Below are positions 7,353 through 15,711 of a stretch of DNA of 64,000 nt, in pieces (positions within the stretch are counted from its first letter, which is position 1; each line of letters starts with the position of its first letter). Below the pieces are notes generated by a model, which saw only the letters and a list, made by a program, of their open reading frames with translations, had not been told where the DNA came from and searched no databases. The stretch lies in contig CAZYMU010000005.1 of assembly GCA_964648465.1 (NCBI GenBank), positions 1 to 64,000 of the forward strand, written 5' to 3'. Both the position numbers and the translations under genes were made by a program. This DNA comes from Aminicenans sp964648465. GTDB taxonomy: Bacteria > Acidobacteriota > Aminicenantia > Aminicenantales > Aminicenantaceae.

Positions 7353-9770
7353 TTACCCGAATAATTTTTTGTCTATATCTTTGCCCAACCGCTTTAATTC
7401 TTCAGCATTAATTGGGCCCAACCTTCTAACAAACCTTGACAAACTGTTTATATTGTCGACAAACCCCTTCAACATAACAGTAACAAATTCAACAAGATGT
7501 ATTCTACCACCGTCTATCTTCTCTTTTTCTAATATATCTCTTACCTTGGAAATGTTTGATTTTATTGCTGCTACACTGTGAGGATATGGACTGGATTTTT
7601 CTTCGCTTTCACCCAGGAGAATCCCATCTGCCCCAATAAGGAAAGCTTGCAATATCATCTTTGGCGGAATCCTGCTGCTGCTTGGGACCCTTATTATCCT
7701 AGAATCAAGTGAATAAGGCATATTTGCTGTTCCGACGTTATCTGCTAACCTGTAACATGCCATATCATCCGCAAAAATCAGTGTACGGACTTCACCATCT
7801 TTTTTGTCCGCAAGGGCAGCCTTGATCTGCGCAAGCATTTGGTTGTTTGTATAACAGTGCAGGTCCAAAGCATCTCTTGGACATGAAGCAATACAACTCC
7901 CGCATCCCTTACACAGAGACTCATTAATTTCTGCAACCTCCGCAGAAAGAGATTTATCAAAACTTCCAGCACGAGAACAAAGGGATATAGCATTAGTAGG
8001 ACATTGCTCAAGACAGAGCCCACATCCATCACAAGCTTCATCATGAACAAATGCCATAACAGGATCAACATCGTACTCACCTTTGTTCATTAACCTTATA
8101 GCCCTGGAAGAAGCTGCACTTGCCTGAGCTACTGTATCAGGAATGTCTTTAGGACCCTGAACGGTTCCTGCCAAAAATACACCGTCAATGAGAGTATCAA
8201 CAGGCCTGAACTTGGGATGTGCTTCCTGAAGAAAACCGTCCGGACTCTTGGCAAGTCTTAAGAGGTTTGCAATCTTCTCTGTGCCTTCATTAGGAACCAA
8301 CCCTACCGAAAGAACTACAAGGTCAAATTCTGACTCTATTATACTTCGAGTTAGCGTATCCTCTACCTTTAGAGTTATCTTTTTTGTCTTGGAATCTTCA
8401 ATAAGCTCTGCCGGTCTCCCCCTTATAAACTTAACACCATCACCCTGTGCCCTTTTATAATACTCCTCAAAACCTTTACCATAAGCCCTTAGATCAGTAT
8501 AAAAAATATATACGTCTCTTGTAGGATCAGAACGCTTAATCAATTGAGAAAGCTTAGTGGCATACATACAGCATATTCTCGAACAGTACTCATTCCCTAC
8601 CTGCTCGTCTCTTGATCCAACGCATTGAATAAAGGCAATCCTTTTTCCCATGGGCCTCATAGGATCACCCTCTGAAGCATGGACTATCATTCTCTCCATA
8701 TCCAATGCAGTTACAACATTCTCATATTTTCCAAAACCATAAACCTTTTTCTTAGTGGCATCAAAGATATCATATCCTGTAGTCACAATAATAGTATCTA
8801 CTGTAAACTTTATTTCTTCAGGATATACATCAAAATCAATTGCGCCTGGATCACACACTTCCTGACATTTACCACATGCTAATGGAAATATGCCTAGGCA
8901 TGCTTTTTCATCTAAAACATAGGAGTGAGGTACAGCGATCGGAGAAGCTAAATAAATCGCCTTCCTTGTTGAAAGTCCTTCATCTAATTCATTGGGAACA
9001 GCAACAGGACAAACATCAACACAGTCATTACAACAAGTACACTTAGTCGGATCAACATAAGTCGGTTTTTTCTTGACAGTAACCTCGTAGTTACCCAGAT
9101 ATCCCTTAATATCTTCTATCTCTGAATAGGTAAGTAAATGTATATTAGGATTGGCAGGAACATCTGCCATTTTAGGCGAAAGTATACAGGCAGCACAATC
9201 TTCTGTGGGAAAAGTTCGTGAAAGCTGGAGCATTTTACCACCGATAGAAGGATTTTTTTCAACAAGATAAACATAAAACCCTGCATCACCTAAATCTAAA
9301 GAAGCCTGGATTCCTGCTATCCCAGCTCCAATAACCAGCACTCTTTTGCCAATAGGGAAAGTCTTTTTTGTTAGTGGCTCATCCAATCTTGCCTTTGCTA
9401 TTGCTATAGCTGTGAGACTTTCAGCCTTATTGGTCGCTTCTTCAGGAAAATCAAAATGCGGCCAAGCACACTGCTCACGAATGTTGGCCATCTCCAAAAC
9501 ATATGGAGACAGACCTGCTTTCTCCAGAGTAGCCTTAAAAGTAGGACCTTGAAATTGCGGAGAACAAGCAGCTATAACAACCTTGTCCAATTTATGTTCT
9601 TTAATATCATCTATTACAAGCTTTTGCCCTACCTCAGAACACATATGTTCATTATTTCTAACAAGTACAACGTCAGGTTGCTTCTCTGCAAACGCAGCTA
9701 CTTTCTTAACATCTACAACCTCTGATATATTACCACCACAGTGGCAAACATATACGCCTATTCTTTTCAT
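7353..9770 (-). CDS. HdrA-like bifurcating flavoprotein with fused degenerate MvhD domain
   Basis: 805 aa. N-terminal region (1-130) has the VCHCGG motif. The FAD domain starts near 144 (VIGAGIAGIQAS), followed by the HdrA-specific TEDCAACI segment, a ferredoxin insert (CTCCNDCVDVCP) and a further CGKCQEVC motif. A C-terminal ferredoxin pair is CDGCGLCLEQCP and CKGCGSCIASCP. Residues about 655-790 align with MvhD/FlpD (IIRVP, AFLIGADGILLG, LGPI landmarks), which normally passes electrons from hydrogenase or formate dehydrogenase through a [2Fe-2S] cluster. Four of the five usual cysteines are replaced here. HdrA is the flavin site of electron bifurcation in characterised complexes; bifurcation in this operon is inference. 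No good ribosome site precedes the ATG. Confidence 0.87.
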   Translation of the reverse strand: MKRIGVYVCHCGGNISEVVDVKKVAAFAEKQPDVVLVRNNEHMCSEVGQKLVIDDIKEHKLDKVVIAACSPQFQGPTFKATLEKAGLSPYVLEMANIREQCAWPHFDFPEEATNKAESLTAIAIAKARLDEPLTKKTFPIGKRVLVIGAGIAGIQASLDLGDAGFYVYLVEKNPSIGGKMLQLSRTFPTEDCAACILSPKMADVPANPNIHLLTYSEIEDIKGYLGNYEVTVKKKPTYVDPTKCTCCNDCVDVCPVAVPNELDEGLSTRKAIYLASPIAVPHSYVLDEKACLGIFPLACGKCQEVCDPGAIDFDVYPEEIKFTVDTIIVTTGYDIFDATKKKVYGFGKYENVVTALDMERMIVHASEGDPMRPMGKRIAFIQCVGSRDEQVGNEYCSRICCMYATKLSQLIKRSDPTRDVYIFYTDLRAYGKGFEEYYKRAQGDGVKFIRGRPAELIEDSKTKKITLKVEDTLTRSIIESEFDLVVLSVGLVPNEGTEKIANLLRLAKSPDGFLQEAHPKFRPVDTLIDGVFLAGTVQGPKDIPDTVAQASAASSRAIRLMNKGEYDVDPVMAFVHDEACDGCGLCLEQCPTNAISLCSRAGSFDKSLSAEVAEINESLCKGCGSCIASCPRDALDLHCYTNNQMLAQIKAALADKKDGEVRTLIFADDMACYRLADNVGTANMPYSLDSRIIRVPSSSRIPPKMILQAFLIGADGILLGESEEKSSPYPHSVAAIKSNISKVRDILEKEKIDGGRIHLVEFVTVMLKGFVDNINSLSRFVRRLGPINAEELKRLGKDIDKKLFG

Positions 9771-9842
9771 TTGTGGATAGTCACTTATAATTAAACCAAT
9801 TTAAACTCTTGTATAACCAGTTTATTGCACATACCATTTAAA

Positions 9843-9920
9843 CTATCCTCCTAATTCATATTCTTTATCAAATGCCTCCATGCCAGCGTCTATAAATCTT
9901 TCTGGAACAGATTTTAGTGC
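9843..9920 (-). pseudogene. C-terminal scrap resembling 2-oxoacid:ferredoxin oxidoreductase gamma subunit
   Basis: Twenty-five codons open after a TGA read ALKSVPERFIDAGMEAF and end ELGG, then TAG at 9843. The pattern of a proline-containing helix followed by an AFD-type helix and a short tail resembles the C-termini of KorC/PorC-type gamma subunits. It lies in another frame, overlapping the end of the korD-like gene by 7 bp, where korABC would normally follow. Length is short, so the identification rests partly on position. Confidence 0.4.
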
Positions 9921-10195
9921 TCAATTTTTGCATCCACTTCTCCTTTCAGCGTACTCCATATTGCAAATTCGGGACAAATCCTTTCACATAAACCGCAATT
10001 CAGACAGTTATCCGGCTTTACAATCACTGGGGGATGATATCCCTTTGAATTAAATTCATCCGATAGTTCAAGAACATCATTTGGACAATACTCTATACAA
10101 AAACCACATCCCTTACATCGATCTTTTATGATATGGACTTCGCCCCTGGGAACTTTTACCTTTTTTACATCATACGGGATGCGCACAATACTCAT
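9914..10195 (-). CDS. 2-oxoacid:ferredoxin oxidoreductase delta-type ferredoxin (KorD-like), orphan
   Basis: 93 aa. Two [4Fe-4S] motifs are visible, CKGCGFCIEYCP and CLNCGLCERICP, with the insert SKGYHPPVIVKPDNC between them, which is characteristic of the delta subunit of 2-oxoglutarate/2-oxoisovalerate:ferredoxin oxidoreductases. The alpha, beta and most of the gamma subunit genes that normally follow are absent. The protein could now serve the downstream HdrA as a ferredoxin, or be a relic. The ATG overlaps the stop of an upstream fragment (ATGA, 10192-10195), showing that it was translationally coupled to another gene. Confidence 0.8.
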   Translation of the reverse strand: MSIVRIPYDVKKVKVPRGEVHIIKDRCKGCGFCIEYCPNDVLELSDEFNSKGYHPPVIVKPDNCLNCGLCERICPEFAIWSTLKGEVDAKIEH

Positions 10196-10341
10196 AACTT
10201 AGCCTCTTCAATCCAGGGATTACGTGATTCGATAAAAGTGTGTATTTCTCTGTCGATAAATTTTCCTACTATAATCCTTTTTTGATATTTAATCTCAATA
10301 TTTTCCGTGGATTCATCATTTATTATTATTGCATTCTTATA
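10192..10341 (-). pseudogene. C-terminal fragment of unidentified gene coupled to korD
   Basis: On the minus strand a frame runs from 10341 to a TGA at 10192-10194 that overlaps the ATG of the ferredoxin gene. It encodes about 49 residues including IIVGKFIDREIHTFIE and ends RNPWIEEAKL. There is no ATG/GTG start, and a TAA closes the frame just upstream. The 4-bp stop/start overlap argues that it is the real end of a former operon gene whose 5' part is gone. I do not recognise the family. Confidence 0.45.
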
Positions 10342-10673
10342 TTAAACACCGCATCATATCAATAGATTCTGGTGATGTCAAACAAATTTTGAAAAATCTT
10401 GTCTGCTACAGATTTTGCTGAGGGGAAACATCTAAGAATGACAGGACATTTGTCAGCAAATAATGCAGCGCAAGGTTCAAAAAAACAGATATATTAAGAA
10501 CAATCAAGTATCTCAGGTATGGTTTCAATTGAATGTATGGTTTTAGGTAAACCAGTTATTTGGAGCGTCAATGAAGATTTAATTGACAAATATTACCAAT
10601 AATAAATGTAGAAAAAGAAAATTTAATTGGGAATTAAGTATAGTGTCCCAATGCTGTCTCCAAAATTTTGATT
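10342..10673. other. Gene-free stretch
   Basis: About 330 bp of AT-rich sequence with stops in all frames. I see no recognisable gene, hairpin terminator or repeat. It may contain further eroded sequence of the deleted kor region. Confidence 0.5.
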
Positions 10674-13037
10674 TTATTTCTTATTGATGTGCTGCATGGG
10701 ATTCGTTTCTGTGCGTTCTTTAGCTTTTTTAACTGTAAAATAATCCGGCTTCCCTTTTATCTCCCAAGTATTATTTCTTGTATCCACATCAGCTGTCTCA
10801 AGGAAAGGATCCAATGTGATGTGTAGTATCTCCTTTTTTATGACAAATATTTTCGTCACATAATCGTTGTACCTTCGCCAGATCTCCGCCGGAATTCTTT
10901 TCACTTCTTCAGAACCATCCGTATATTCAAACTTCAGAATCAAGGGCATTACCATCCCGCCGATATTGGAAAAGCCCACCTCATAATAGTTATATCCTGC
11001 TTTGAGCAGTGCTTTTTCCTCTTCTGTAAGTGAATCAAGATATTCTTTATATTTCTTTTGATCCTGAGGAGTCACTTCCACTGGATCATATTTATTATAA
11101 AAATCAGCCAGAGATTTATCTTTTTCCAGGGCAGTTTTCGCAATATCATCCTTATTTCGAATGTTACTGATATAGCGTTGACGGTTTCGATTATTCTTTT
11201 CGTATTTAATAACCTTATCCATTTTCGGCTCCCCGGTATTGACCTTATACCATTTCACATCATTAATGGCCATATCTACATGATCGGTGCCGAAAAACCA
11301 TCCCCGCCAAAACCAGTCCAGATCCACACCGGAAGCATCCTCCATCGTACGGAAGAAATCGGCTGGCATAGGATGCTTGAACATCCATCTATGGGCATAT
11401 TCTTTAAATGCAAAATCAAACAACTCCCGTCCCAGAATTGTCTCCCGCAGGATGTTCAGCCCAGCAGACGTTTTGCCGTAAGCGTTACTCCCAAGATGGA
11501 AAACCGAATCGGCACCAGTCATGATGGGAGAGATCTTGGTCCTGCTGGGAATACCAATATTAAAATCTCCGTTGTAGGCTCTGCCCCCTTTCATATAATC
11601 AATAACTAGGTAGGCAGGTCCTTCTCTTTCTGTGAATTCCCGTTCCCATTCCTGTTCCGATAGGTATTCCATAAATGTATTCAAGCCTTCGTCCATCCAT
11701 GCCCACTGGCGCTCGTCGGAATTCACAATCATTGGGAAGAAATTGTGACCTACTTCGTGGATGATAACACCGATGAGACTGTATTTCGTGCGTTTGGAAT
11801 ACGTCCCATCGGGTTCAGGTTTTCCTCCGTTAAAGGAGATCATTGGATACTCCATGCCTCCTCTTCCAGATAACACGGATATAGCTACGGGGTATGGATA
11901 ATCAAATGTATGTTTTGAATAAATCTTTATGGCATGCGCTACAGCCTTAGTAGAGTACATCTCCCAGAGAGGATTTCCTTCCTTGGAATAAAAAGACATG
12001 GCCAGAACAGTTCTATCGCCAAATTTCACAGCCATTGCATCCCATATGAATTTCCGTGAGCTGGCAAATGCAAAATCACGAATATTTTCTGCCTTGAAAA
12101 TCCAGGTCTTTTTTGCTTCAGAGCGTGATTTTTCATTCTGAACGGCTCCATCCTGACTAACAATAAGAACCGTATGGCCTGAATCTATCCGTGCCTTTTT
12201 TAACTGTGCCCTCTGGTGGTTCGTAAGCACCTTAGCATTGTTCTGCAAAACTCCGGTAGCACCCACGATATGATCCGAAGGAACGGTTATCCTGACTTCA
12301 TAATTTCCAAACGGGAGACTAAACTCACCCCCTCCCAGAAATTGTTTGTGCTGCCAGCCTTCTACTTCATTGAATACGGCCATCCGTGGGAAGAACTGGG
12401 CAATTGCGTAAACATAATTTCCGTCTTTCTCATAATACTCGAATCCAGATCTACCTCCCTGTTTTGACCTGTCATTAATGTTATACCACCACTTCACTTT
12501 AAAAGAATAATTCGTATGAGGCTTTAAAACAATTGGAAGATCCACCCTCATCATGGTGTTTACCACTTTGAAATGAAGGTCCTTTCCATTCTGATCCTTC
12601 ACATATTCGATCTTAAAACCTCCATCGAAATCACTGTGCATTCTTTCCAGAGAACGAAAATTCATAGCATCTGATATTCGGCCGGTACTAGTTTTTTCAG
12701 ATATGGAATCTTTGGCACGCCTGTTTTGATCAAGCTGCAGCCAGAGATATGTGAGAAGATTTGGGGAATTGTTGAAATAGATTATGGTCTCTGTACCGGA
12801 AATCCGCTGGTTTTCATCGTCCAATTCAACCGACATATCATAGTCAGCTCTTTGCTGCCAGTATTTTGGACCAGGTGCACCGGATGCTGTACGATATTCA
12901 TTCGGCGTAGGAAGTTCCTGATACAATTGACGGAACTGATTCAACTTGTCTCTCTTCTGAGCCGATGTAACTGTCACATTCAATAATAAAAACGAAAGGC
13001 CCAAAATCACTCCGAGAAAAAAAGATTTTTTAAACAT
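10674..13037 (-). CDS. Secreted M1-family (gluzincin) metallopeptidase
   Basis: 787 aa with a signal peptide (about 1-26, ending VTSAQ). The zinc site is HEVGH (about 427-431), with the third ligand 18 residues on in WMDEG (E about 450), the M1 spacing. The substrate-N-terminus-binding motif GxMEN appears as GGMEY near 395, so the asparagine is replaced. An N-terminal beta domain precedes it. The C-terminal part differs from classical aminopeptidase N and ends in a beta-rich segment. Similar proteins occur in Bacteroidota and Aminicenantes-like genomes. It probably cleaves peptides in the periplasm or outside the cell. Start ATG has a GGAGG ribosome site (minus strand). A promoter with an overlapping palindrome lies about 130 bp upstream. 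Confidence 0.88.
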   Translation of the reverse strand: MFKKSFFLGVILGLSFLLLNVTVTSAQKRDKLNQFRQLYQELPTPNEYRTASGAPGPKYWQQRADYDMSVELDDENQRISGTETIIYFNNSPNLLTYLWLQLDQNRRAKDSISEKTSTGRISDAMNFRSLERMHSDFDGGFKIEYVKDQNGKDLHFKVVNTMMRVDLPIVLKPHTNYSFKVKWWYNINDRSKQGGRSGFEYYEKDGNYVYAIAQFFPRMAVFNEVEGWQHKQFLGGGEFSLPFGNYEVRITVPSDHIVGATGVLQNNAKVLTNHQRAQLKKARIDSGHTVLIVSQDGAVQNEKSRSEAKKTWIFKAENIRDFAFASSRKFIWDAMAVKFGDRTVLAMSFYSKEGNPLWEMYSTKAVAHAIKIYSKHTFDYPYPVAISVLSGRGGMEYPMISFNGGKPEPDGTYSKRTKYSLIGVIIHEVGHNFFPMIVNSDERQWAWMDEGLNTFMEYLSEQEWEREFTEREGPAYLVIDYMKGGRAYNGDFNIGIPSRTKISPIMTGADSVFHLGSNAYGKTSAGLNILRETILGRELFDFAFKEYAHRWMFKHPMPADFFRTMEDASGVDLDWFWRGWFFGTDHVDMAINDVKWYKVNTGEPKMDKVIKYEKNNRNRQRYISNIRNKDDIAKTALEKDKSLADFYNKYDPVEVTPQDQKKYKEYLDSLTEEEKALLKAGYNYYEVGFSNIGGMVMPLILKFEYTDGSEEVKRIPAEIWRRYNDYVTKIFVIKKEILHITLDPFLETADVDTRNNTWEIKGKPDYFTVKKAKERTETNPMQHINKK

Positions 13038-13152
13038 TTGATACCTCCACTAAAAATTTCACACATCAGACAGCAGGACGATGTGATATTCTCACACAGC
13101 AGTCGTTAGTTTTACTAACCAACTGTGACACAAAAAATCAATAATATAATGA

Positions 13153-13189
13153 ACTCATATATTATATGAGTATTGTTCACCGCAGGCAA
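13153..13189 (-). promoter_or_regulatory. Putative promoter with overlapping palindromic operator
   Basis: A perfect 19-bp palindrome, ACTCATATA-T-TATATGAGT, occupies 13153-13171. On the minus strand it contains TATAAT (13161-13166) with TTGCCT (13184-13189) 17 bp upstream, a plausible promoter for the M1 peptidase. A dimeric repressor bound to the palindrome would cover the -10 box. A second inverted repeat, GTTAGT-TTT-ACTAAC, lies at 13105-13119 in the leader. No regulator gene adjoins it, so the binding protein is unknown. Confidence 0.5.
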
Positions 13190-13292
13190 ATTTGTAGTTC
13201 TGGACTATCCTTACAAAATTAATTATTGTAGAACATGCTATAATCAAGGAGATACTCGCTGATAAATCATTTCACTACAAAAAGGATTCATC

Positions 13293-13982
13293 ATGCCAAG
13301 TAAATATCCCTCCAAAATAAAAATAATAGTCAAGAGCATAGTAACAGTGTTTTTCCTTCTAACATTAGTCTTTGTGCCAGCAGGTACACTTAACTGGCCT
13401 GAAGCTTGGCTCTTTCTCATCCTCTACCTTTCATGTATAGGAGGAGTAATAATATGGTTGAAAAAAAATAACCCTGGCCTGCTCAAAGAGCGAATGTCAG
13501 TCAAAAAAGATGTCCAAGGATGGGATAAGAAAATTATCCTTATCTATACTTTCCTCCTTACGATATTGGTTGTAGTCATGGGACTTGATGCAGTCCGATT
13601 CCACTGGTCACAGGTGCCAATTATTTTGAAAACTCTCGGGTTTTTAGGTTTCGTCCCTGTACTTTTTATAGTCATTTGGGCAATGAAAGAAAACTCTTAC
13701 CTTTCAGACATGGTAAGAATCCAGAAAGACCGTGGACATAAAGTCTGCACAACAGGCCCTTATAAATATGTCCGCCACCCCATGTATGTCGGGATAATCC
13801 TTTTTATCCTGTGTCTCCCGCTCGCTCTCGGCTCGCTCTTCGCATTCATCCCAGGCTCAATAATAGTAATCCTTTTCATACTGCGCACCTCGCTAGAAGA
13901 CAAAACCTTACATAAAGAGCTCCCCGGGTACAAAGATTATGCGAATAAAGTGCGCTTCAGGTTGATGCCTTGGGTGTGGTAG
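13293..13982 (+). CDS. Isoprenylcysteine/phospholipid methyltransferase-family membrane protein
   Basis: 229 aa with five to six predicted membrane helices. The C-terminal half has the ICMT/PEMT signature: TGPYKYVRHPMYVG (near 160) and, after two helices, a glutamate region with LEDKTLHKELPGYKDYANKVRFRLMP-type ending. In the family this region binds S-adenosylmethionine and places the active site at the membrane surface. The bacterial substrates are mostly unknown; lipid or small-molecule methylation is likely. Ribosome site AAAGGA precedes the ATG. It is divergent from the M1 peptidase gene and separate from the downstream stress cluster. Confidence 0.85.
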   Translation: MPSKYPSKIKIIVKSIVTVFFLLTLVFVPAGTLNWPEAWLFLILYLSCIGGVIIWLKKNNPGLLKERMSVKKDVQGWDKKIILIYTFLLTILVVVMGLDAVRFHWSQVPIILKTLGFLGFVPVLFIVIWAMKENSYLSDMVRIQKDRGHKVCTTGPYKYVRHPMYVGIILFILCLPLALGSLFAFIPGSIIVILFILRTSLEDKTLHKELPGYKDYANKVRFRLMPWVW

Positions 13983-14137
13983 AACGCTCTTTGATTTCGA
14001 CTATAGGAAGTCCTGAGTTTTAGGTATAAGAATTGTAAAAATTTTCTTGATTATCTTGACAAATAATATAGAATGCATAAAATTAATAATGGAATCAAAT
14101 CTACTTATATCAGACTAAAAATTTTAATTACCTTGAG

Positions 14138-14479
14138 ATGAACAAATCACATCTTACAGTAGAAGTAATATATAAGTCATTAGAAAAAGAAATTCCGACG
14201 ATATCCAGAACCTCAGTTTACAATACTTTAAATCTTTTTCATGAAAAAGATCTAGTAACTACTATTTTTATTACAGGCTTAGAAACAAGATTTGACAGTA
14301 ATACATCCCCTCATCAGCATTTTTATTGTGAAAAATGCAAGAGAATAATCGATCTCAATATTAAATGTAATTACTTCAAGAAAGGAAACACTCAAGGTCA
14401 TAAAATAACAGAATTACATGGTTATTTTAAAGGTATTTGTAAAGATTGTCTAAAAAAAGGAGAAAATAAAAATGAATAA
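14138..14479 (+). CDS. Fur/PerR-family regulator, apparently frameshifted near the 5' end
   Basis: 113 aa from this ATG: the winged-helix part (ISRTSVYNTLNLF recognition helix) and the dimerisation domain with HQHFYCEKC and CKDC zinc-binding pairs, as in PerR/Fur. The usual first helix is missing, but it is encoded just upstream in another frame: from ATG 14073, MHKINNGIKSTYIRLKIL and ITL, reaching a TGA at 14139. A -1 shift at 14135 (ttg then gag) would join the two into a normal 135-residue protein. No ribosome site precedes 14138. Either a recent single-base deletion has inactivated the regulator or the base is a sequence error. Position before O2-defence genes suggests a PerR-type peroxide or iron regulator of that cluster. 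Confidence 0.75.
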   Translation: MNKSHLTVEVIYKSLEKEIPTISRTSVYNTLNLFHEKDLVTTIFITGLETRFDSNTSPHQHFYCEKCKRIIDLNIKCNYFKKGNTQGHKITELHGYFKGICKDCLKKGENKNE

Positions 14480-14512
14480 ATACACAAGAAAACTCCGAAA
14501 AGGAGAAATAAA

Positions 14513-15697
14513 ATGGCAATCAGAAGATTAAAATCCTTCGTTCATTCTATTAGGGCAATCGACTGGGACAGAAGGTTATTTGACGAACTCATTCCACTTC
14601 CTGACGGAACAAGCTATAACGCATATCTTATCCAAGGCAGTGAAAAAACAGCACTCATAGATACAGTTGACCCTACCAAAGAACAAGAACTTATAGACAA
14701 CCTAAAGAAACTCAGAGTTGATAATATTGATTATATCATCTCTAACCATGCTGAGCAGGATCATTCTGGAACAATCCCAAAAATTCTAGATCTCTTCCCT
14801 AACGCCAAAGTTGTTACCAATCAAAAATGTAAAGGTATGCTTAAAGATTTACTGCTAATCCCCGAAGATAAATTCATAGAAATAAACAATGCCGATACTC
14901 TATCTTTGGGAAACAAGACCCTCCAATTCATAATTGCACCTTGGGTACATTGGCCAGAAACAATGTTGTCTTATCTTAAAGAAGACAAACTACTATTCTC
15001 GTGCGATCTTTTTGGGTCTCACCTTGCCACCAGTGATATATATGCAACTGATGAAGCAAAAGTCTATGATGCAGCAAAAAGGTATTATGCGGAAATCATG
15101 ATGCCTTTCAGGAACCTCATAAAGAAACACATGGAAAAGCTCAAACAATTCAAGATTGAAATGATTGCACCAAGCCATGGTCCTATATATAACAGGCCTG
15201 AATTTATTCTCAATGCTTACAGAGATTGGATCTCTGATCAGGTTAAAAACGAAGTCGTCATCCCATACGTTTCAATGCACGGAAGCACGGATAAGATGGT
15301 AAATCATCTAGTAGACGCCCTCATGAAAAGGGAGATAACCGTGAAACCTTTTAATTTAACCAAAACAGATATTGGAGAACTGGCAAAAGCACTTGTTGAC
15401 GCCGCTACTATTATCATTGCTTCTCCGACCGTGCTGATTGGACCTCATCCAGCCGCAGTGTATGCAACCTATCTTGCTAATGCCCTGAGGCCTAAAACCA
15501 GGTTTGTATCGGTTATTGGATCCTATGGCTGGGGTGGAAAGATGCTGGAGCAAATTTCTGGAATTGCTGGTAATCTTAAGGTAGAAATTCTCTCGACAAT
15601 TATTATAAAGGGCTGCCCCAAAAAAGAAGATTTCAAAGCGTTAGAAAAACTGGCGGATGAAATTCTTGTAAAACATAAAGAATTAAGAATTATTTAA
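14513..15697 (+). CDS. fprA: Flavodiiron protein (FprA/rubredoxin:oxygen oxidoreductase)
   Basis: 394 aa with the two expected modules. The N-terminal metallo-beta-lactamase domain has the diiron ligands HAEQDH (H79, E81, D83, H84), VHWPET (H near 148), SCDLFGSH (D near 165) and PSHGP (H near 224). The C-terminal flavodoxin domain starts near 252 with SMHGSTDKM as the FMN phosphate loop. It reduces O2 to water (or NO to N2O) in the cytosol of anaerobes, with electrons from rubredoxin or F420-type donors; no rubredoxin gene is in the cluster. Ribosome site AAAGGAG precedes ATG. It is followed 14 bp later by superoxide reductase. Confidence 0.93.
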   Translation: MAIRRLKSFVHSIRAIDWDRRLFDELIPLPDGTSYNAYLIQGSEKTALIDTVDPTKEQELIDNLKKLRVDNIDYIISNHAEQDHSGTIPKILDLFPNAKVVTNQKCKGMLKDLLLIPEDKFIEINNADTLSLGNKTLQFIIAPWVHWPETMLSYLKEDKLLFSCDLFGSHLATSDIYATDEAKVYDAAKRYYAEIMMPFRNLIKKHMEKLKQFKIEMIAPSHGPIYNRPEFILNAYRDWISDQVKNEVVIPYVSMHGSTDKMVNHLVDALMKREITVKPFNLTKTDIGELAKALVDAATIIIASPTVLIGPHPAAVYATYLANALRPKTRFVSVIGSYGWGGKMLEQISGIAGNLKVEILSTIIIKGCPKKEDFKALEKLADEILVKHKELRII

Positions 15698-15711
15698 AAA
15701 GGAGATTTAAA

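Noticed and set aside
9784..9842. Sequence before hdrA considered as a riboswitch or attenuator
   Set aside because: No stable hairpin pair or T-run; it is simply the spacer after the KorC-like scrap.
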